A stretch of 64,000 nucleotides of DNA from Macrosoma leucophasiata (Eukaryota > Arthropoda > Insecta > Lepidoptera > Hedylidae), in assembly GCA_036365455.1 (NCBI GenBank), contig JAWQUS010000004.1:6145501-6209500 (forward strand). The letters are read 5' to 3'. Below are positions 21,935-32,869 of the stretch, in pieces. Under the pieces are notes generated by a model. It was not told the origin of the DNA and ran no database searches. It saw only the letters and a list, made by a program, of their open reading frames with translations. The first letter of the stretch is position 1. Each line of letters opens with the position of its first letter. Both the position numbers and the translations under genes were made by a program.

Positions 21935-22622
21935 TTCATACATATAAGTCTTACGTCTGATCCTGATATGGTGAGATGCTGTATCAACTTCAAGTCAAAG
22001 AGATATGTTATGAGTTTCAAAGTAAAACTCATTAACCTTCCATCTTCAAATGAGTAGGTAGGTAAAATGGCACAGAAAACATATACAAAAGTTTTTGGGA
22101 CTCTATTTGACATAGAAAATGTACTTTGGCAAATAGAGTGCCGGTATTGAAAAAACACCATGACAACCTAAATATAATAACAATTCGATACCCAACGGGA
22201 CCACGGGTAAACGCCCGATTTATTTGCCTCTCCACCAAAGGTTTTGCAAACATAAGTTATGAAAAAAACATAAATATAGACGTCATGACCTTGGATTGGA
22301 GAGGACTGGTACCTGAAAAAAGTGAGACAATGTCTCACTTGTGATACATATCACCAGCCTTTCACTGCGCTATTTCTATAAGATTCTTTATGATACTTTA
22401 GCAGCTTAATAGAAGCGACTGGGCTAGCAATAATGACGCAGAAAACATATACAACATATTATATAATCTATCTCGCTAATGTCCAGCTCCTGTGTTACGG
22501 ATAAATGGTTATTTATGATCTTGTTATCATTGGCGCAAGATATTTTGAGTTGGCGACTCCTTGTAGATATCTATAATAGATCGTGTAAATTCACACCTAT
22601 GTTGTCAGGTGGAAGTAAATTA
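21935..22622. other. Anonymous DNA
   Basis: Short overlapping frames on both strands (21928-22344) have no recognisable motif. No repeat identified. Confidence 0.4.
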
Positions 22623-22625
22623 TAT

Positions 22626-22745
22626 TTTTTTATGTAACGATAGTGGAAAACCATCACGCAGTTTACAAGGATGGTAAGACTGAATGCCTATAAACATACA
22701 AAAATAGGAGAACGCCAACATTGCCACCCCTAACGCCTCAAAAAA
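22626..22745 (-). repeat. SINE-A, eroded
   Basis: Reversed and heavily diverged: TTTTTTATGTAACGATAGTGG, CATCACGCAGTTTACA and GCCACCCCTAACGCCTCA keep the SINE-A order. Confidence 0.6.
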
Positions 22746-22749
22746 AATG

Positions 22750-23534
22750 ATTTCGTGCAATGATCAAACCTGCGACATCTAGATAGCTAGCCAATCCACT
22801 TTTCCAGTCAATTTTTCTTTAATTCCTAATTTTCTAAAAAAAAGCAAAACATTTTTTATTTTTCGTATTTGTCGATATCTAAAGAACACCTCCGATCAAT
22901 GTGCGCTGCCTTTGCTACTACAATCATTAAAAAAATCGTATAGCAACAGCACCCCGCCCGATTCGTGATGCATTTAAAGAACTTGTTATCAGAGTAATTA
23001 AAAGAATTAAGAACAGCGAGTGGGACCAAATTTAGGGTTCACTTTACACCTTTCCATCGGCAGGTGATCTGTGCATCTTTTTCTTTTTTTTTTTTAATTA
23101 AAAAATATCAACGTCTCATGTGTCTGCATCGTTGGTCGTTGCAATCGGTTGACGATATTGACTCGCACGTCGAGGGTGCGATCTTTAATTAGTTGGTATA
23201 AATATTCATGGCTTATTCACGTTTGCGTTTCTATATTTATGCTTTTTAATTCAATTGTATGGAAACGATCTTGTTTTCCTAGATTTAGAGGTGATGTTTA
23301 TGTTTGAACAGTATTTTGTTTACAAATTTATGTATGGAGTTCATAATTGATTCACATTACTAATACTAAAGAAACTCGGTTTTTATTTAATTGTTTGTGA
23401 ATTCGTTCTTGCGTCATCTATATTATAACTTTTGTCTTATTTTAGTATAAGTAGGTCAAAAATTTAAAGCAGCTCGATTGATTTGCCGGTATTGTTTTTT
23501 TTTGTTTAATACCTAGTAGAACTGAGATAGTTAA
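22750..23534. other. Anonymous AT-rich DNA
   Basis: No gene or recognised repeat. Confidence 0.45.
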
Positions 23535-23549
23535 GTTTAACAATAAGAC

Positions 23550-24700
23550 CCACTAGGTTAGATTCCCAATACAGACCTACTATACTGTTGGACGTTAGTA
23601 TTGCGCTTTATTAAATCATAATGGTATCCCGTTTGTTCTTTTTTTGCGTTTGTCTGTTACTACGATCTAGTTACATAGAGAGCACGACTACATCCGCCAG
23701 ATCTATAGCGATAATTAGGTACCTATAATAGGTATATTGAAAACAAATCAAATGGTTATTCAATGAATAATAATAAAAAGCAACAGAGTTATTGAAACCA
23801 CTTTTTATGCACTTAGTTTATTAATAAAACTGACGTCTAATTTAATAAGATCTGATATTAAAAATTTGCAATCTACATTTTTTACTAAATAATATATATT
23901 CAGTTTTTAAATTTAGCATTTAATTTTATTTTAAAGGATGACGTGTTTTTATTTAAAAATGTACCTATACAGATTTCTATTTACAAAAATTAGTAGTTAA
24001 ACCAGTATTATTCCCGCAGTTTCTTATTACCGTTTCAAACAGAATTCCTAATTTGAAAACAAGCTAACCTGTTCGGCTGGCTAAAAAAATATTCTCGTCG
24101 CATACGTGATAAGTAAAGAGTTCTCAATGAATATATAGGCCATTTAGAGATAGGTGAACGATAAAAAAATATTTTGAATAGTCCGTCTCAATTTCGCATT
24201 TCAAGCGCCTTTATCTAATTTATTATGTGAGAATTGACCTTCCTCACAATGAACCGATCGTTTAATCGGTCACTTCGCTCTATCTATGAATGAACGAGTA
24301 ATTATTGTTTGTATTGTTGTATTTTAGGCATTGTGTTATTGGCAGAGGCAAATACAGCCTACCAAAGAAACTTTGGTAGCAAATTTCAGAGTATGGCTGG
24401 CATAAGCAACTTATGTCCATCCATACCCTCAAATCTCTATACAACATTTATTTTTTATAATGTTCGTTAGTCTCACTGAAACTCGAGAACGGCTTGACCG
24501 ATTTGGCTTATTTTAGAAGTCCAACAAAGGTTTAAAAGGAGAGAACTTTTGAAAAAATTGTAAACACAAAATCAATATCGTTAACAACAAAATAATGACA
24601 AAAAAGAACAAACTGGACACCATCATGATTTTATAAAGCGCATTACTAACCTCCGACAGTATAGTAGGTCTGTATTGGGAATCTTACCTAATGGAAATGT
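23550..24700. mobile_element. Element bounded by long inverted repeats
   Basis: The left arm (about 23550-23650) and the right arm (about 24603-24700) are reverse complements with scattered mismatches. Shared strings include ATTCCCAATACAGACCTACT, ACTATACTGT, GCGCTTTATT/A and GTTTGTTCTTTTTT. The roughly 950-bp spacer has no transposase-like frame. It holds a fragment of the Helitron-like family G near 24460-24560. It may be a long-TIR DNA transposon derivative. Target duplication was not established. Confidence 0.7.
24460..24560 (+). mobile_element. Helitron-like family G, internal fragment
   Basis: Contains TGTTCGTTAGTCTCACTGAA, CTCGAGAACGGC and TTGACCGATTTGGCTTATTT, matching 26636-26690. 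The CTAGT end is absent. Confidence 0.6.
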
Positions 24701-24704
24701 CAAA

Positions 24705-25392
24705 TTAATTTGTTCGAATCGAATCCGAATTTGAGACGTGCTATCAGTAGTCGACTTCCACCACACCACAGGGGCATTTTTAATATTACGTTTTATACAC
24801 ACTGAAAAATATAACGTTTCTTTTTTAAAGATTGCACATTTTATACACGTACGGGCGTGCCCATGAAAATCATTGTATTGCAAGATTATCATTCTGATGA
24901 CATAGAAGTGTTTGCCCTTACCTATCACGAGCCCAGCAATTTATGTGCAATATAACATGCAAACGAAGCACGTGTGCTATCTTCTTATTTTTTCGCGAAA
25001 TTAATCAAAAACGACGCAGCATCTGGCTCCGACATGTTATAGTGGCAGTTGGCCTTTTTACAATTTCTCGGCAGCATAAATTACTGCATATTAATTCTAA
25101 TTGACAAGTAATTAATATTTTTAACATTCGTTTTTAGGGTCTCGAACCACAAAAGGAGAAAATGGAACCATTGTATGGTAATTTGTGTGTCTGTCTGTCA
25201 TAGACGATCAGAAAGAACAGTCGGGGAACTCTCCGCTTATCCAAAAGCAACCAAATATAGCACTAAGACGTAAGATGCCTGTGTGGTTAAGCTGCCTGTT
25301 TCCTACTGGGCTGATTGAGCTAAAATTTCAAAGTTTGGTACCTATACATATTTTATGTAAATCAGTGACCAAAGTCAAAGTCAAAATGTTTA
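24705..25392. other. Anonymous AT-rich DNA
   Basis: A minus-strand frame (24623-24928, 101 codons) overlaps the right inverted-repeat arm. It has no recognisable domain. No other feature. Confidence 0.4.
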
Positions 25393-25396
25393 TTGC

Positions 25397-25562
25397 CGGC
25401 CCTGTAATTTCCGGCACAGAGGCATAACACCTTAGGCCTCAGGAGTGGTAACGCATCTGCATTTTGACCTTGGTCTTTGTGTAGGTGTCTATAGGCTGTA
25501 GTCATCACTTAACATCAATGTGAACTGCATGCCTGTTTGCCACTACCATTACATAAAAAAAA
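25397..25562 (+). repeat. SINE-A, 3' half
   Basis: From GGCCCTGTAATTTCCGGC to the A-run at about 25555-25562. The 5' half is missing. Confidence 0.88.
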
Positions 25563-25564
25563 TA

Positions 25565-26595
25565 ACATTTAGGATTTTAACAATCACTTGTGATAAGCCA
25601 GAATTAATTACTAGGTAGATATATTAAACTAAGATAAATTACAATAGATACACATATCATGACTGTTTACAACTGTAAAAATTGTTAATCAACTGTCACT
25701 GAGAATAAATATATATGGGTATACACTTATGTATATCAGTAGAATGTCTCATTTCCTGTTTTACAAACTGAAAACAAAGAGTTGAGGAACAGAAAAGACC
25801 CAACCCAATACCTGTAACAAACAAATGAAATCAAGAAATGGTAAAATCTCCCTTTTGGGAGATAAATTAGATATTTTTTTCAAGTTTTGCAAAATATATA
25901 GCACATCAAATATAAGGTCTTATTGTGAAAATTTTAATTAAGTATTTTTGTAATTAAAAATAATTCAATTTGAAGTTATTTAAGAAAATGGGCAAAATAT
26001 GCCATTCCAACCCTAAACTCGTTAACTCTTTAACCATATACAGGACCTATTTTTTATATAGGTACGGAAAATTGTTCTATACCTACCTTCCTATAAGTAA
26101 ATAGAAAATTAATAATTTAAAGGTAGGTATGTAGCATAAGAAATTGTTATATTTTTGCTTTCTACCATAGTACAACATGCGAATTAGGAATGAAAGAAAA
26201 ATTGAAAAAAAATGGTAGCATAATAAATCTTTCACTTGTACGAAACCACACGCGTGCCCGAATCGCACTTGACCGGTTATTTCGAAATACTCTTGTTCCC
26301 TAGTTTTATGTGTTATAAAACTGCGTGCCATTTATTGTAAACACGGTGCAAATGTTGTTAGGCAGTCTTAAAAGAATTAATTATGTTTTATTAATTCTAG
26401 ATTCAAAAAGTCATTTCAAACTTGTTTCTCGAATCAACCGGACGAGAGAGTTCAAATCGATTTGAATTAATTGCGAATGTTTATTCGGTACGCGCTACTT
26501 GCAAATAGAATTTAAACATATTCTTTTACTTCCAACTCTTTTTTTGTCTGTATCGGTATAAAGTCTGTGACATCATCAAAACAAACTATCTATTA
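25565..26595. other. Anonymous AT-rich DNA
   Basis: No gene or recognised repeat. TCTA/ATCT simple repeat lies at about 26587-26610. Confidence 0.45.
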
Positions 26596-26599
26596 TCTA

Positions 26600-26834
26600 T
26601 CTATCTATATACTCGTATATAAAAATTAATTGCGTTCGTTAGTCTCGCTAAGACTCGAGAACGGCTGGACCGATTTGGCTTATTTTGGTTTTGAATGATT
26701 TCTGGGACTCCAGGGAAGGTTTAAATGGTAAGAAAATATGAATAAATTGAAGGAAAAGTAGTAAAAACCACAATTTTGTCCACAAGTCCGTTATTTCATT
26801 CTCAGGCAATATGAAGTTTGCCGGGTCAGCTAGT
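26600..26834 (+). mobile_element. Helitron-like element G
   Basis: Begins in a TCTATATACTCGTATATAAA-type end and finishes in GCCGGGTCAGCTAGT. A CTAG-T terminus preceded by a short GC stem is the usual Helitron 3' end. It is non-coding, about 235 bp, and the same family is reversed at 6855-7092. Confidence 0.65.
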
Positions 26835-26844
26835 TTTTTATATT

Positions 26845-27122
26845 TTAGAAAGATGAGAAACAAGCGTGTAGCTTACATTGATGTTAAGTGAAGACTACAG
26901 CCTATAGATATCTAAACAAAAACCAGAGGTCAAAATGCAGACGCGTCGCCACCCCTGAGACCTAACTTGAAATGTCTCTGTGATAGTTATTACGGGTCCA
27001 TACAATACCATCTAACACGGAACACGATAATGCTGACCGCTACCATTTGGCGGCAGATAGATTAGGTAATGCGGTGGTGCCTACGCCCTCGGGCTCCTTC
27101 ACTGCAACTCTACCACCAGAAA
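26845..27122 (-). repeat. SINE-A, older subfamily
   Basis: Reversed copy with GAGAAACAAGCGTGTAGC, CTAAACAAAAACCAGAGGTC, CACCCCTGAGACCTAAC and GCAACTCTACCACCAG. Diverged from the main family throughout. Confidence 0.85.
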
Positions 27123-27261
27123 ATACGAGTACATATTACGGAAAGTAGAAGTAAGGAGTAAAGTCACTGTTTATGAAGAAGTGTCCTACAAGCCTAAAAT
27201 AGGGAAAAGGGTGGCGCTGTGATATATTTTAAAGAAAACACCTCACTCAGTTGCCATGGTA

Positions 27262-27437
27262 GCCATGGTAGTGTTCAGCATAATCGTGTTCCGGTCAGAT
27301 GGAATGTACGGCCCTGTAATTTCCGGCACAGAGGAGTCCGGCTCAGGAGAGGTAACGCATCTGCATTTAGGCTGCAGTCATCACTTAACGTCAATGTGAA
27401 GTGCATGCTTGTTTGCCACTTCCACAACAAAAAAAAT
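27262..27437 (+). repeat. SINE-A, middle and 3' part with deletions
   Basis: From GGTAGTGTTCAGCATAATCG to the A-rich end after GCCACTTCCA. The segment between GCATCTGCATTT and AGGCTGCAGTCATC is deleted. GCCATGGTA is duplicated just upstream. Confidence 0.82.
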
Positions 27438-27562
27438 AGAGAAATAAACACATTTTAATGTAAATGCATAGTTGATACATACATCCACGAAAAGTTTATG
27501 ATTTTCAAAACAAATAATGAAGCGAATTTTTCGCTGATTTATCCAATTTGCAGATAACATCA

Positions 27563-28249
27563 TCACGCAAGATAGCCACTGATTCGTATTCTTTTTACGA
27601 ATAGGTGTATATGTGGTGTGATAGTCCTGCCTGGTAATAGCTCATAATGAATAATGCCCTTCCAATCCCACCACACACACAACATCACCTTATTGCGAGT
27701 TAACCCGGGTTTCGCCACAGTCTGTGAAGCCTGACCGGCCTTTGACCACGACCTTTTTCGCACGTTCTTGTCGTACGTGATCCACTCTTCATCACCAGTT
27801 ATCAGCTTCTTCAAAAATGATTCGGTTTCATTACGTCGTAATAAAGAATCACAAATGAGTACACGGTTCATTAGGTTTCTTTCAGTGAGCTCGTGAGGTA
27901 CCCAAATATCGAGCTTTTTTTTGTACCCAGCTTCTTTCAAATGCGCCAAAACTGTTTTGTGATCAATTCTCAGTTCTTCAGCTACGTCGTAACTACTGAT
28001 ATATCGATCTTGCTCCACTTTTTCAAAAATGGCATCCATTTTATCCGTAATAGGGCGACCAGAGCGAGGTGCATTTTTGACATCAAAATTTCCGGATTGA
28101 AAACGCTTAAACCAAATTTGTGCTACTCTCACAGACACTGCACTAGGTCCATAAACATCGCATTTTTTTTTCGTGGCTTGCGTTGCATTTTTACCTTTTT
28201 TGTAGTAACATTTTAAAATGTATCGAATTTCTTCATTAGATTCACTCAT
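27563..28249 (-). pseudogene. mariner transposase, C-terminally broken
   Basis: A 228-codon frame with an N-terminal helix-turn-helix region (including WFKRFQSG near residue 46 and RSGRP near 62). The mariner motif WVPHEL is at residues 116-121 and the first catalytic aspartate lies in TGDEEW (D153). From about residue 211 the sequence stops resembling mariner. The HDNAP-type block with the second aspartate and the YSPDLAPSDY-type block with the third are absent, so the protein could not cut DNA. Mariner transposases are usually about 345 residues. Downstream frames at 27440-27560 may hold rearranged C-terminal debris. The start ATG matches usual mariner N-termini. Terminal repeats were not found with confidence. 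Confidence 0.9.
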
Positions 28250-28309
28250 CTTGACAGTACGAAAAACAAATGAAAATCACACATTTGCCAAATTGAATTT
28301 GGAATTATG

Positions 28310-28575
28310 TTCTTTAAAATTTTAACTTTCAATGATGCCAAAACCAGCCAGACACAAATACTACAGCCAAAGAGATTTTATTACAAGTTCATACATACTA
28401 TAATGCGAAAAGACTTTTTCCCCAACCTATTACATAATTTAATTCCATTCATATTAAAACATGGCATCACAAGTTACATGCCTCTATTTCATATCCACAC
28501 TGTTAATAACATAAATATGTATTTCTAGCAAACATATCCAGTGTGGTCGACGTTACACAACTTGCCATACAACAA
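28310..28575. other. Anonymous DNA beside mariner
   Basis: Expected to hold the mariner 5' end, but no matching inverted repeat was recognised. No gene. Confidence 0.35.
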
Positions 28576-28576
28576 A

Positions 28577-29472
28577 AAAACCGGCTAAGTGCGAGTTGGA
28601 CTCGCGGTCCCTGAGTTCCGTACAATTAAGAGATATCCTATGTTACTGTACTAACCGTAAGCTTCATATATTTTTTTCTGCAATCTATAGATACAGAGTA
28701 TTTTGATGTTTGTCTGAAAGAAAAGCTGAAAAGAGACGGTATTAGCGATGGCAAATAAATTTCTGGTAAATTTCATGAGCATGTGAATTCGTGAGTCTTA
28801 GCATGCTAATTGCTATGCTATTTGCTAATATGATGATAATTGATACCTAATTTTAATTTTAGATAATATGCAAATCAATGAATGTTTAAGGGTGTCACAA
28901 TAATATTATTTAAAAATTTCACGCATTCATTCAAAAGATCCTAACTCAATGCAAACAAATTGAAGATAATAACAAAATAATTGCGAATTAGCGTTTCTCA
29001 TTTCGCAGAATTTCACAACTTCTTTAGCTAATACAGCATTAGCATGCTATCAATGAATGCGAATGCTAATTAATCCATTATTATTCGGTGTCCTTTTCAA
29101 AATTTTAAGGTTTCGGAGGTAAGCGGGAGGGATCACTTTTCGCCTATTTCCTTCAATAACTTAATTATCCTTTATTTCAAAATTATTAAAATCATATATT
29201 TATCCTTACAGCAAGATCATTCCTTTTATACTTACACAATTTAGGTATTAAGATATTTTTTTTTCAAATTAAACATCTAAAGGGCCCTGCATTTTTAGAT
29301 TTTATTTCTTTTCATTACGTATGATTATTATGATCACTACGCACTATGCACCAAATTTTAAGTTTATCGACCCAGTACTTTAAGAGAAAATCGGCTGTGC
29401 CAAACAGACAGACAGACGCACGAGTGATCTTATAAGGGTTCCGCTTTTTCAATTTGTATTACGGAACCCTAA
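28577..29472. mobile_element. Dispersed element with CGGCTAAGTGCGAG start
   Basis: The start ACCGGCTAAGTGCGAGTTGG and the end region GACAGACAGACGCACG plus ATTACGGAACCCTAA match the two ends of a repeat I know from many lepidopteran genomes. The middle (about 28800-29060) is rich in TTAGCATGCTAA-type inverted words. It is non-coding and the class is unsettled. Confidence 0.55.
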
Positions 29473-29474
29473 CC

Positions 29475-30250
29475 ACAATAAAATGATACGGAACCATTTG
29501 TACTAAACGATAAAATAATAGAGTGACCTTTTATAAAGAGATGTGCGTATAAAAACGTAGTTATTTAACGCATAAACATACAAACGAATTGTTTTTCATT
29601 TGCACAGGAATGTTTAATATATTGCTGCATAGTGTATGCGTGTTTTGTGCATATGTGCATCCAAGTAACATATTATATGGTTGATTAAACATCGATCGAT
29701 TAAAGGCATTTAAAAGATTTTAAAAATATTTTCACCGTTTCGATAATGAGCAGCATTGTGTGTTAATTGCATCTGTGATGTAACCATTGATTATATACAC
29801 GTCGTGTATATAAAGGATGTAACAAATAAGCATGCGAATCGCTAGTTACACTGCTCAGTCACTGACTGAGCTCGACTGTTGGCTGCCCTAGGCCTATGAA
29901 ATATTCCCTCCCCCCTCTGTGGTGTAAAGCATAAAAAAATAGATGAACTATAGTAATTAAATTGAAATGAAAAAAAAATCGATAGTCAAAGTGATTTTAT
30001 TATTTCTTCTAATAATCGTAATTGCCATACATGTACATTTTTTCGTGAGATGCTATATGGACAGATTTTTGAGATTAAATACGAATGCGCGTAGGCAACT
30101 ACTTAAAAAAAAACGACCAAATTTTGCCGCCCTAGGCCCGGCTCTACTCGGCCTACAGGGAAATTCGCCCCTGAGCTCGACCACTGAATTTTTCCGCAAG
30201 TGCCAATGACATTAGAATGTCATTGACTAGTGCAGTCAGTCAAATATAAA
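29475..30250. other. Anonymous AT-rich DNA
   Basis: An 80-codon frame (29967-30209) starts with a lysine-rich stretch and a hydrophobic run, KVILLFLLIIVIAIHVHFF. It could encode one membrane segment. It sits in A-rich DNA, ends in unrelated residues, and has no recognised homologue, so it is not called a gene. Confidence 0.4.
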
Positions 30251-30251
30251 A

Positions 30252-30330
30252 ATGCGGGATGAGCAGCAACGTCCTGCGTCCTGATAAAACTATCGCCATT
30301 GGGATGCGCCAATACGCATGCCAAGCGTGG
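30252..30330 (+). repeat. Repeat family P, fragment
   Basis: GAGCAGCAACGTCCTGCG, TATCGCCATTGGGATGCGCC and ATGCCAAGCGTGGCAAT parallel the copy at 13190. Confidence 0.5.
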
Positions 30331-30339
30331 CAATTTTTT

Positions 30340-30690
30340 TTTTTCGAATTGTCTTTATAGATCTTTTCAAAACGTCAAGAAATCATAAATTACCTAGAGT
30401 GAATAACTATTACATATAGTAAAAGCAAAAACATATGTTAACAGTAAATTAAAATTAGAATTTAAAGTCGGTATCGGTATCGGTAAGTAGGTACCTACTT
30501 AGTTAAAATATAATTATCACAAATATTTTCAATTCCTTCAATGATGATAAATGAAGAAATAGAAAAACTTATTCGTTAAGATCAAAGTTATTCACTTAGC
30601 AGTGTTCCAAGTGCAGTCACCACTGAGAAGAACTCCGCTACCCAACAAACCCAGTAAGAGCTCTTTAAATGAGAACTTAAATCTAGTTAA
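30340..30690 (-). mobile_element. LINE-B 3' UTR, reversed copy
   Basis: Reverse complement of the LINE-B 3' UTR: TCAAAACGTCAAGAAATCAT, TTCAATTCCTTCAATGATG, GCAGTGTTCCAAGTGCAGTC and CCAACAAACCCAGTAAGAGC. A GGTATC simple repeat interrupts it near 30473. The terminal TATTTC tail is not seen. Confidence 0.8.
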
Positions 30691-30709
30691 GATTAGGGTT
30701 GTTGAGGAA

Positions 30710-30812
30710 GTGATTATGAGGAAGAGGAGGAGGAAGAGGAATTGTGATGCGCCAATTTAGAGGATGCGGATGAGGAAGAGGATGAGGAAGAGGAAGAGGA
30801 AGCAGATGACAT
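30710..30812. repeat. GAGGAA purine-rich tract
   Basis: An almost pure purine run of GAGGAA and GATGAGGAA words. The opposite strand reads as proline and leucine in an 83-codon frame, which is a composition artefact. Confidence 0.85.
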
Positions 30813-30814
30813 AA

Positions 30815-31175
30815 TAATAATAGCAACTCTAGAAACGTCCCACTGCTGGGCACGAGTCTCTCCCCTTCTTGAGGGGAGGTCTGGAGCTTACTCCACCACG
30901 CTGCTTCAATGCGGGTTGGTGGAGTTACTTGCAAGGGTTAGTGGCCAACCCGCTGTCGGATGTTTTCAAACAGCCCATAAAGCCTCCGACAAGGTTTAAC
31001 GACTGCTATCTGTCGATAGCAACCGGGACCGTCGGCGTCCTGCTCTCCGAAGCACGAAAATGCACATTTTAATTTGCCACTAGTGGTCACCCGTCACACA
31101 CCCGACCGCACCCGTATCGCTTAATCGAGTAGATCGCTTGCGTTCTACACCAGCCGGGAGGCCTTGCGCGCTACA
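30815..31175. mobile_element. Retroelement fragment (CCCACTGCTGGGC family)
   Basis: Begins ACGTCCCACTGCTGGGCACG and contains GGAGCTTACTCCACCACGC and GCGGGTTGGTGGAGTTACTT. This is a widespread lepidopteran repeat, probably part of an RTE-like LINE (from memory). Short related scraps are at 7131-7148 and 40156-40176. Confidence 0.55.
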
Positions 31176-31279
31176 GAAAGATGAGAAGAGGATGATACGA
31201 AGATATAAATACTAGCGGACCCAACCTAAAAGCCGCTGTCCTGTCTCTATCTACTTAACTAAGTATATATATATACAAG

Positions 31280-31344
31280 AAAAATAATTAAAAGAGCATT
31301 TTGTAGTGGTTGGTCCACTACAAAATGCTCTTTTAATTATTTTT
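31280..31344. repeat. Perfect 30-bp hairpin
   Basis: Arms 31280-31309 and 31315-31344 are exactly complementary around the 5-nt loop TTGGT. The absence of any mismatch in a region of decaying repeats implies recent origin or active maintenance. Confidence 0.92.
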
Positions 31345-31402
31345 ACTATGAATCTAAAATCTAAACCATTCTTAAAACACATACGATAAAGAATCATCAA
31401 AA

Positions 31403-32562
31403 TTGGTCCAGCAGTTAAGGACGAGTTCAGTGACATATCTACACAACGACATTGCTAAGGTCTTTGACCGGGTCTGGCACAGGGCACTTCTCGCGAAACT
31501 TCCATCCTACGGTCTTCCCGAGAGGCTATGCAACTGGACAGCCAGCTTTCTGTCTGAGTGTTATACACAAGTCTTAGTTGACTGTCAGCGCTCAGACAGA
31601 CTACCTATCAACGCTGGTGTGCCGCAAGGCTCTGTGCTATCTCCCACGCTTTTTCTTCTGCACATCAATGAAATGTTGGAGCAAAACTCCAATTTTCATT
31701 GCTATACCGATGATAGTACGGGATATGCACACTACACTAGCCGTGCAAATGCCTCTCGGACACTTATCGAGGAAAGAAGGACTAGACTTGAGTCTGAAAT
31801 CGAGCACTCTCTGGAGCGGGTCTCGGATTGGGGTCGACTTAATTTAATGCAGTTCATCCCCTCGAGGACACAAGTCTGCACGTTCACCGCTAAAAAAACG
31901 CCATGCATTGTAGCACCACAGTTCCAGGGCATTCCGATCGCCGTTGGTAAGAGTATCTGTATGCTGGGCGTTGACATATCGAACGAAGTGCAATTCGGGA
32001 GTCACATTGAGTGTAAGACCAAGTTGGCATCCAAAAAGCTAGGGGTGCTTAACAAAGCCAGGCAGTATTCACTTTCACTTCGGGGCAGCTACTACTTACT
32101 CATACTCATTTGTGGGCGGGGGAGCCCCCAAATACTAGCTTGGTCTACTTGACTCCCTACAAAAGCGCGCCGTTCGTATTGTTAACGATTCAGGACTTAC
32201 TGACAGGCTCGAACATCTGAGCCTACGTAGAGACATTGGGAGTATGTGCGTGTTGTACCGTCTCTACAATGGTGAGTGCTCAGCTGAACTGTTTGACATG
32301 GTGCTACCATCTATTTTCCTACACCGTACTACCCGCCGAAGAGAGAAGTTCCACCCACACCGACTGGACACCTGGCAGTGCTCAACGGTGCGGTTTTCAC
32401 GTTCGTTCTTGCCCAGAACGTGTAAATTGTGGAACGAACTTTCCTCTTAGGTGTTCCCTAGGTGCTACAATATGAGGTTCTTCAAAAATGGCGTCAAAAG
32501 AGTCCTTCAGGGCTGGCAGCGCGTTGGCAACTCCCCTGGTGTTGCAAATGTTCATAGGCGAC
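31403..32562 (+). pseudogene. LINE ORF2 reverse transcriptase, 5'-truncated and frameshifted
   Basis: This is the C-terminal part of a non-LTR retrotransposon polyprotein (Jockey/CR1-like). In the first frame (31403-32152) the RT blocks are visible: a domain-A-like DIAKVFDRVWH (residues 16-26), AGVPQGSVLSP near 71-81, and the catalytic Y-x-D-D box as YTDD (101-104), where alanine or valine is more usual at x. Around 32090-32140 there is a small deletion with frame changes and an in-frame TAG at 32136. The C-terminal region resumes from 32148 in another frame (LDSLQKRAVRIV, then FSRSFLPRT and KLWNELSS). A second internal TAG lies at 32451, and the final stop is near 32562. No endonuclease domain is present. 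The 5' limit is near 31400. Confidence 0.92.
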
Positions 32563-32606
32563 GGTGACCACTTTCCATCAAGTGGCCCGTCTGCTTATAT
32601 ATAGCG
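32563..32606 (+). mobile_element. LINE 3' tail, the likely SINE-A partner type
   Basis: GACCACTTTCCATCAAGTGG followed by CCCGTCTGCTT is the usual lepidopteran LINE tail. It aligns with SINE-A's ATCACTTAACATCAATGTG and CTGCATGCTTGTTTGCC. Upstream, GTTCATAGGCGACGG corresponds to the SINE's GTCTATAGGCTGCAG. Confidence 0.7.
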
Positions 32607-32763
32607 TATAGCTCATCATATACCAATACAGCATTGCTAAAAAGTCGTTTGCTGGTACATTTGATGGAAGAGAAGATAGGTATTGTAGGTTTCAGTGCCA
32701 AGCCTTAAACAAATAATTATATTTTAATCACTTAAATATGAATACGAGCATATTTATACACTG

Positions 32764-32868
32764 AACAAAACGTAACCGGCGAATCGTGGGTGTTTGCATG
32801 TATGCTTGAATTCATGCATTTACCTCTGCCTACCCCTTCGGGAATTACAGGCGTGAAGTTTGGCTACG
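32764..32868 (+). repeat. SINE-C, 3' part
   Basis: From AAACGTAACCGGCGAATCG to ATTACAGGCGTGAAGT. The tRNA-like half is absent. Confidence 0.8.
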
Positions 32869-32869
32869 A

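Noticed and set aside
24623..24928. 101-codon minus-strand frame
   Set aside because: Its C-terminal part is the right inverted-repeat arm; the rest matches nothing recognisable.
29967..30209. Possible small membrane protein
   Set aside because: The hydrophobic run is suggestive, but the surrounding residues look like translated A-rich DNA and no homologue is recalled.
30683..30934. Proline/leucine-rich 83-codon frame
   Set aside because: It is the complement of a GAGGAA tract.
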